64,000 bases of DNA from Ascidia mentula. Lineage: Eukaryota > Chordata > Ascidiacea > Phlebobranchia > Ascidiidae. Shown here one piece after another: positions 58,716-64,000 of the stretch. The notes under the pieces are model-generated. The model did no database searches. It saw nothing but the letters and a program-made list of their open reading frames with translations, and was not told where the DNA came from. Location of the stretch: the NCBI GenBank assembly GCA_947561715.1, contig OX387202.1, forward strand, positions 19,791,001 to 19,855,000. Direction: 5' to 3'. Positions within the stretch are counted from its first letter, which is position 1. Every line of letters begins with the position of its first letter. Position numbers and translations under genes: made by a program.

Positions 58716-61700
58716 TTAGACAGTATGCGACCATTTACTTTTATGCAAATATAAAGTATTTCTTTTTTTTGCTAGGTTAAATTCACAGTTACGTAGATTC
58801 TTCAAAAAAAGCACAAATTTCGTTAAGGTCGGATTCGTTTCCGCGTATTTGCTACTGTAAATCACATATCTGGCGCATAACAACGCACAATTCATAAAAA
58901 GTTGACTTGGCAAATCAGAATGCATTCCAAAAAGTTTTTCTGCATCTGTTAAAATTAAATTTTGTCTTATTCTAGCACTTAAATATGAAATTACATCCTC
59001 CCAGTATACATTTACAATGGGGCATGAACAAAAAAGATGACACACAGTTTCAACTTGCTTCTTACAGAAAACGCACATGTTACTAATTACTTTCCCAAAA
59101 GAATGTAGTTGTTTGTTGGTTGTAACGGCATTGAGATTTAATTTAATTTGGAAGCTTCTTAATTTGGTTTCTATGGTTGATTTGTAGACGTTCTTGTAAA
59201 CAAGGGGCCATGGGGTGTCTTCCCCTAACCTTTTGTCCCAGATGTCTTGTGCTTTTGGTTTAGAGGCTTTATTTTTCAGAATGGAATATATATCTTTTGT
59301 TTTGTTCAATGCATGCAACGTCTGAATTAAAGTTTTGACAATGGAATTGTGCGGTGGGACACACTCCATGTCCCACTCGGGGGGAAATTTTGAGACAAGC
59401 TTGATAAATTCCACGAAATCCTTATTATTGGGCGTTAAGCCGTAATTTTTTGCAATCGTATCATATGCAAGATACTCTCCGTTTGTGTTAAGTATGTCTA
59501 TTTGAAATAAAATTCCCGCTTTAATACATGTATTCATGAACCCGGGTTTTGCGTGGTATTTAACTTTGGCATTGAACCATAATGGACGATTGTTCTGTTG
59601 TAAGCCTAGCGTTGTAAAGAGGTTTTTGCAAGCTCCCACGGTGGCTCGTAGGGAACGTAGGGGTAAAATTCGCTTTAACCGTGAAGACTCAACTTTTGCA
59701 TTTCCATTTAAAATTGCCTCCAACCAATTTTCGTTGCAAAGCGGCTTTTCTATCACCTTCCAAGTTTCATTAATGTTGTCATCGTGGAGTTTCCTAAACC
59801 ATTTTAAGTTTAGTGCAAGGAGGTAGTTTTCAACATCGATTACGCCGAGGCCGCCTTCGTCTACATCCAAACATATTGTCTCTCTTTTAACTCTTTCCCA
59901 CTTCGACCCCCAAAGAAATTTAAATATTGGTCGCTTGATTTTTGAAATAAGATCGTTGGTTAAGATTATCGGTAATACACTGAATTTATACGTTAAAATT
60001 GGAATTACCAGAGATTTAATAATTGTTGTCTTTCCGAGTAGTGTCAAGCTTCTTGACGACCAGAGATTTAATACCACTTGGATTTGTTTAAGAGTGGGAT
60101 TAAAGTTCCTGTTTATCATAACATTGTTGTCATTTGTTTTGATTGGTATTTCTACCCCAAGATATTTTATTACATTCTCGGGCCATGACAATCCTTCATT
60201 TTCCATAGGTTTGAAACGTTCATTTCTTTTTGAACCTATGAAAAAGGCGACGGACTTATTCATGTTTAATTTGCACCCTGGCAATTCTCCAAACTCTTCT
60301 ATTACTTTAAATACCTTATGAAAGTCGTCCTCATCTCCCTTTAAAAAAACGATCGTATCATCTGCAAACATTGAGATTTTAAATTCGTGTTGATTAATTG
60401 GAATGCCTTGAAAGTTGGCCTTTTTAAGTGCGCTCGCAAGACATTCTATGCATAAAACAAAAAGGGTAGGAGAAAGTGGATCTCCTTGCCCTACACCTCG
60501 TTTTATTGTGAATTCCGGCGACAAGTGGTTGTTGTTTACTATAATACCGGTCGGTTTCCTGTAAAGGCATTTGATCCAGGATAAAATTTTATTGCCAAAC
60601 CCAAATATTTTGAGCACCTCGTAGATGAAGTCCCAGCTTATGGTATCAAATGCCTTGTATATGTCCAAGGACAGTACCGCACCAGGGATATTACGAAAAT
60701 CTGCGAAATCGATTACGTCGAACAAGAGGCGAATGTTCGTACCAATATATCTACCAGGTATAAAACCGTTTTGACTGGGAGAAATTAGTTGGTTCAAAAC
60801 CGATTTTAATCGCGTATTTATGACTTTGGAGGCAATTTTATAATCTACGTTCAGTAGTGTTATCGGCCTGTAACTTGCCGGTAGGAGAGAGTCTTTTCCA
60901 GGTTTTGGTATTAATGTTACCACCCCCTGCACTTGCGTGTTAGAGAGCGCTCCAGTTGCCGTTGTATATTTCCAAGCTGCCATAAACATGTTTTTCAAGT
61001 TACTCCAAAAGGTTAAATAAAATTCTGCAGGAAAACCATCTAATCCGGGAGATTTATTTTTTGCCATTTGCATAAGCGCCATGTAAAACTCTTTTTCCGT
61101 AATTTCTGCATCTAATTCGATGGCTTGTTCATTTGTTAATTTTGGTAGATCAAGGTTTGCTAATTTAGCAGCGGTGGCACTACTATCCAGATTGTTTGGG
61201 TTTTGTTTGTACAGCTCTTCGTAAAAATTAACAAGATCGGACAAAATAAGCTTCTGGTCTGTTATAATCCCGTTTCCCGACCTTAATTTATCGATGGTTT
61301 TCTTTTGGTTGTGCCGTTTCTCTAAGTTTAAAAAGTATTTAGTATTTTTTTCCCCGTCTTCGGCCCAACGTGCTCTGCTTCTGACGATGGCGCTTTTAGT
61401 TTGGAGCACAAGAAATTCGTTTAATTTGTCCTTAAGTTGCGCTAACTCGGTTAGTAAACGTTCGTCTTCCCCCTTTTTAGTTAAAGTATCTTGCACTTTT
61501 TTTATACGATTTTCGAATTCATGTAGGGTTGCTAATCTGTTTCTTTTAGCGTTTGAGGCGTAACGAATTGTTTCCCCCCTAATCACGGCTTTTAGTGTGT
61601 CCCACCTTGTATGTGGATTTGTATCATTTGGTGGATTTTCGCTTTCGAAGTTGGTGACTACTTTTTTCTCTCTGTAGTTGGTATCATCAAGCAGGGATAC

Positions 61701-62450
61701 ATTAAACTTCCAGTATCCTCTTCCGCGGGACGGAGGGTTGGTATTAAGTTGTAGCGTTATCATACAATGGTCTGACAATATTCCCGGGTCGATATCGGCA
61801 TTTGTAACATTAGAAGTGAGTTGTTTATCTAACAAAAAGAAATCAATACGTGAGGCGGCGTATGGATTTTTCTGAAATCTCGAGTATTTCTGCAGATTTG
61901 GATTTTTTTGTCGAAATATATCTTGCAAGTTTCCTAGAGTTGTATATTGCTCTAACTTTTTCTTCGCATTCCGGTTAGCATGTTTATCGGTACCCGATTT
62001 GTCGAGATTGTCGTTCAATACTAAGTTAAAATCTCCGCCTATAATGACATGGGCATTTGAGAAATTGTTTAGTGATGAAAACAAGTTATCTATAAATTCC
62101 GGTTCGTCCTTGTTTGGTCCGTAGACATTGACAAGGACCAGTTCAATAGCATTGATTGACATTTCAACCATTATGTATCGGCCATCTTGGTCTACTCGAA
62201 CGTTATTTGTATGTTGCGAAGTTGACTTGTCTAGTAGAATTGCAACGCCTCTACTGTTAGATGTGCCATGTGCCCAAAACGCTTTACCTCCCCATTCCAT
62301 TTCCCACAACTTAACTTTGTTAACACTGCTATGCGTTTCCTGCAAGAAGGCAATGTTACACTTTTTACTTCGAAAATATTGAAATATCGATTTGCGTTTC
62401 ATTGTGTTGTTTAAACCGCGAACATTTTGCGAAAAGATGTTGAGAGCCAT
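58716..62450 (-). CDS. LINE ORF2: APE endonuclease, reverse transcriptase, C-terminal zinc knuckle
   Basis: The 1244-aa protein nicks target DNA and reverse-transcribes the element RNA at the nick. Residues about 1-230 form an apurinic-type endonuclease with SQNVRGLN, FLQETHS, VNVYGPN, IIGGDFNLVL, RIDFFLLD and LSDHCMI. These supply the expected Asn, Glu, Tyr, Asp/Asn and Asp-His catalytic set. The reverse transcriptase spans about 480-760: VTLIPKPGKDSLLPASYRPI, NGFIPGRYIGTNIR, LSLDIYKAFDTISW, GVGQGDPLSPTLF and the catalytic MFADDTIVF (about residue 692). A C-terminal CVFCKKQVETVCHLFCSC is the zinc-binding motif of L1-group elements. The frame is uninterrupted. Translation probably depends on reinitiation after ORF1, given the 34-nt gap. 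Confidence 0.95.
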   Translation of the reverse strand: MALNIFSQNVRGLNNTMKRKSIFQYFRSKKCNIAFLQETHSSVNKVKLWEMEWGGKAFWAHGTSNSRGVAILLDKSTSQHTNNVRVDQDGRYIMVEMSINAIELVLVNVYGPNKDEPEFIDNLFSSLNNFSNAHVIIGGDFNLVLNDNLDKSGTDKHANRNAKKKLEQYTTLGNLQDIFRQKNPNLQKYSRFQKNPYAASRIDFFLLDKQLTSNVTNADIDPGILSDHCMITLQLNTNPPSRGRGYWKFNVSLLDDTNYREKKVVTNFESENPPNDTNPHTRWDTLKAVIRGETIRYASNAKRNRLATLHEFENRIKKVQDTLTKKGEDERLLTELAQLKDKLNEFLVLQTKSAIVRSRARWAEDGEKNTKYFLNLEKRHNQKKTIDKLRSGNGIITDQKLILSDLVNFYEELYKQNPNNLDSSATAAKLANLDLPKLTNEQAIELDAEITEKEFYMALMQMAKNKSPGLDGFPAEFYLTFWSNLKNMFMAAWKYTTATGALSNTQVQGVVTLIPKPGKDSLLPASYRPITLLNVDYKIASKVINTRLKSVLNQLISPSQNGFIPGRYIGTNIRLLFDVIDFADFRNIPGAVLSLDIYKAFDTISWDFIYEVLKIFGFGNKILSWIKCLYRKPTGIIVNNNHLSPEFTIKRGVGQGDPLSPTLFVLCIECLASALKKANFQGIPINQHEFKISMFADDTIVFLKGDEDDFHKVFKVIEEFGELPGCKLNMNKSVAFFIGSKRNERFKPMENEGLSWPENVIKYLGVEIPIKTNDNNVMINRNFNPTLKQIQVVLNLWSSRSLTLLGKTTIIKSLVIPILTYKFSVLPIILTNDLISKIKRPIFKFLWGSKWERVKRETICLDVDEGGLGVIDVENYLLALNLKWFRKLHDDNINETWKVIEKPLCNENWLEAILNGNAKVESSRLKRILPLRSLRATVGACKNLFTTLGLQQNNRPLWFNAKVKYHAKPGFMNTCIKAGILFQIDILNTNGEYLAYDTIAKNYGLTPNNKDFVEFIKLVSKFPPEWDMECVPPHNSIVKTLIQTLHALNKTKDIYSILKNKASKPKAQDIWDKRLGEDTPWPLVYKNVYKSTIETKLRSFQIKLNLNAVTTNKQLHSFGKVISNMCVFCKKQVETVCHLFCSCPIVNVYWEDVISYLSARIRQNLILTDAEKLFGMHSDLPSQLFMNCALLCARYVIYSSKYAETNPTLTKFVLFLKNLRNCEFNLAKKRNTLYLHKSKWSHTV

Positions 62451-62484
62451 GATTTGTGTTAAAAAAAATTCTCCGTTGATATTC

Positions 62485-63816
62485 CTATGTTCGATTTACT
62501 CCGAGTTCCATGTCCCACTCGTATTCCATGCCACAATCGCAACGGTAAGGACGACTGGGGCTAATTTGGCGTGCCGATATCTTTTTACACGTACAACTAA
62601 TTATTCTGCATTTACAGATGCTATTTTTACATGCAATCCCCAACGGGGACTTAGGCACAACATTTACGGTTTCACAATCACACTTAAGAGAGTACCTTTG
62701 GCACTGCACGCATTCGAACATGTCTCCATCAAGACGATACTCTGGTTGAAATTCTCTGCAGCAGGGCATAAGTCTCATTGTGTTCTTGCAGGCTGGGCAC
62801 TCACATACTTCCATTCCCTTTTCGGTCAAAAATACTTCACTGGTGCAGCATTCCAATCCTACAGCATATTCTGAACCACGTGACCAGCATGTAAAGGTGG
62901 TTGCATTGACTGGAAATGCTGCTTCTTTTTTGCATTTCTTGCAAGTAACCGTGTTTGTTTGTTCACACAAGCTAATTGATTTGCTTTTCGGCTCCTCCGG
63001 GCTTCTCAGACTTCTCTTTTTGCTATTACCTTTAAGAGGTGTACTTGCTTGCATTTCTCTTTCATGTTGCTTGAAGGTACCTCCTGTGGAGTTCTCTGGA
63101 GCCTCGTCGTCAGTTGCTGCGTGTTTTGCAGCCCTCTTATCAGTTGGGTCTCTGTTATCAGACTTTTTGGTTTTTGCGGCGTTTCGGTGTGGTGTTTGGT
63201 TATTTTGTATTTGTGCACCTAAATCTGGGAAATCCTGTTTTCTAGTTGGACAGTTTGCTTGTTTGTGTCCTTTTCCTCCACAATACTTGCAGGTAAAAAT
63301 TTGCCCATGATAGGTAACATAAAATTCGAAATTGTCAATTCTAATGTAGCTTGGTATCGGGTTTTCTTCTACTTCGTTTAAATTCATTTGGACCACTCTC
63401 ATTCCGGTCAAGAGCCCTTCTTTATCTTTTCTATGGGTAATTCTTTGGACCTTTCCATATTTCTTTGTTAGTTCGTCGACTAGGTATTCGTTAGGAAATG
63501 GAATAGGCACCCATCCGATCGCAACATTAATTTTGTCGCTTTCATACAGTCGGACATATTTAATATCTTCGTTATCAACCAGTATGCCATAAAGCTCAAT
63601 AACATTTTCTCTGCTTGTACATGTAATGTCTAGGTTGTTTCCTCGCATGTCAGCTATACCAACCAATTTTTTAACCGAGTAGTTCACGCTCTTCAGGAAA
63701 GTAAGTAACTCATCTCTTTTTTGGAATTTCTCAGAACGCATAGATAAACAGTTTGGCCTTTTAAAACTTGCCGCTTTCTTGTTTACTGCCTGCGCATAAC
63801 TTGTCTTGTCTGTCAT
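62485..63816 (-). CDS. LINE ORF1: RNA-binding protein with CCHC knuckle and Cys-rich C-terminus
   Basis: The frame is open further upstream, but the target-site duplication places the element's 5' end at 63853. The first internal ATG, at 63816 (MTDKTSYAQAVNKKAASFKR), is therefore taken as the start, giving 443 aa. The N-terminal half resembles the RRM-like part of Tx1-type ORF1 proteins (LVGIADMRGNNLDITC, INVAIGWVPIPFPNEYLVDE). A gag-like CCHC knuckle follows (CKYCGGKGHKQANC). After a charged linker, the last 130 or so residues carry many CxC/CxxC pairs (CKKC, CECPACK, CVQCQRYSLKCDC, CKCRIISCTC), probably a zinc-ribbon module. The product should coat element RNA in the ribonucleoprotein particle. 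Confidence 0.9.
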   Translation of the reverse strand: MTDKTSYAQAVNKKAASFKRPNCLSMRSEKFQKRDELLTFLKSVNYSVKKLVGIADMRGNNLDITCTSRENVIELYGILVDNEDIKYVRLYESDKINVAIGWVPIPFPNEYLVDELTKKYGKVQRITHRKDKEGLLTGMRVVQMNLNEVEENPIPSYIRIDNFEFYVTYHGQIFTCKYCGGKGHKQANCPTRKQDFPDLGAQIQNNQTPHRNAAKTKKSDNRDPTDKRAAKHAATDDEAPENSTGGTFKQHEREMQASTPLKGNSKKRSLRSPEEPKSKSISLCEQTNTVTCKKCKKEAAFPVNATTFTCWSRGSEYAVGLECCTSEVFLTEKGMEVCECPACKNTMRLMPCCREFQPEYRLDGDMFECVQCQRYSLKCDCETVNVVPKSPLGIACKNSICKCRIISCTCKKISARQISPSRPYRCDCGMEYEWDMELGVNRT

Positions 63817-63853
63817 TTTCGCTCCTGCTCGCGCGAGCGTCAGACCTAGAATG

Positions 63854-63867
63854 AAGTGTCTCCCGTT
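63854..63867. repeat. LINE target-site duplication, 5' side of element
   Basis: AAGTGTCTCCCGTT matches 58576-58589. Beyond it (63868-64000) is unassigned flanking DNA that continues the sequence interrupted by the insertion. Confidence 0.88.
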
Positions 63868-64000
63868 CGTAACACTGGGATGAAAATGTACGCACAGCGG
63901 CACCACGTGGTCACTTTCAGGCATTACAAACGCGCCATTAAAGTAACTCGCCAACGAACAGTGATGTTTCCACTGCAGTCAGTACAGTTTAGCTGTTTAG

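Larger units (their letters stand above)
58590..63853 (-). mobile_element. Full-length Tx1-like (L1 group) LINE retrotransposon
   Basis: The minus-strand element is about 5.26 kb with both ORFs open. In element order it has a 5' UTR of about 37 nt (63853-63817), ORF1 63816-62485, a 34-nt gap, ORF2 62450-58716, a 3' UTR of about 106 nt and a poly(A) tail (22 T on the plus strand, 58588-58609). It is flanked by the 14-bp duplication AAGTGTCTCCCGTT. Open ORFs, a clean tail and identical duplications point to a recent, possibly polymorphic insertion. An APE endonuclease at the start of ORF2 plus the overall sequence style place it in the L1/Tx1 group. Confidence 0.93.

Noticed and set aside
62485-63954. 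489-codon reading of LINE ORF1 starting at 63954
   Set aside because: The first 46 codons lie mostly in flanking DNA beyond the target-site duplication at 63854; the element-internal ATG at 63816 is preferred.

Overview
The window looks like chordate DNA from an ascidian, most likely the genus Ciona. The genes are small and closely packed with many short introns. The proteins are clear but diverged relatives of vertebrate ones (VPS72, VAP, GFOD, ZHX/HOMEZ, myosin X, SLC28), and intergenic DNA is AT-rich with small transposon remnants. The species is inferred from gene content and style, not proven. All gene models below were built by hand from splice sites and reading-frame phase. Each complete spliced model sums to a whole number of codons.

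Layout: (1) 385-1456 (+) is the 3' end of a concentrative nucleoside transporter gene (SLC28). (2) 2163-6326 (-) is a nine-exon secreted protein with an unusual LU (Ly6/uPAR), sushi and von Willebrand A order. (3) 7231-7857 (-) is a two-exon small secreted Cys-rich protein resembling IL-17. (4) 9432-11867 (+) is an uninterrupted ZHX/HOMEZ-type zinc-finger/homeodomain gene. (5) 12346-14488 (+) is VPS72/YL1. (6) 15747-17175 (-) is a GFOD oxidoreductase; its last intron holds a well-formed hammerhead ribozyme on the opposite strand. (7) 18228-21461 (+) is a VAP tail-anchored protein with a TTAA-flanked MITE in an intron. (8) 21462-27921 is a large gene-poor interval. (9) 27922-53794 (+) is a complete myosin X gene of 48 coding exons (about 2059 aa). 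It includes a 14-nt and a 33-nt micro-exon and a GC-AG intron. (10) 53795-64000 is mostly repeats: an unidentified broken coding fragment, a piggyBac-like non-autonomous element with internal tandem repeats, and a full-length Tx1/L1-type LINE on the minus strand with both ORFs open, a poly(A) tail and a 14-bp target-site duplication.

The host genes are functionally unrelated neighbours: membrane transport, extracellular recognition, cytokine-like signalling, transcription, H2A.Z exchange, redox, ER contact sites and filopodial transport. No operon is evident. The most noteworthy items are the hammerhead ribozyme (with a decayed relative inside myosin X), the LU-sushi-vWA protein, the IL-17-like gene, the ZHX-like gene in a tunicate-like genome, the symmetric micro-exon in the myosin X motor, and the intact LINE whose ORF1 carries an extra Cys-rich C-terminal domain.
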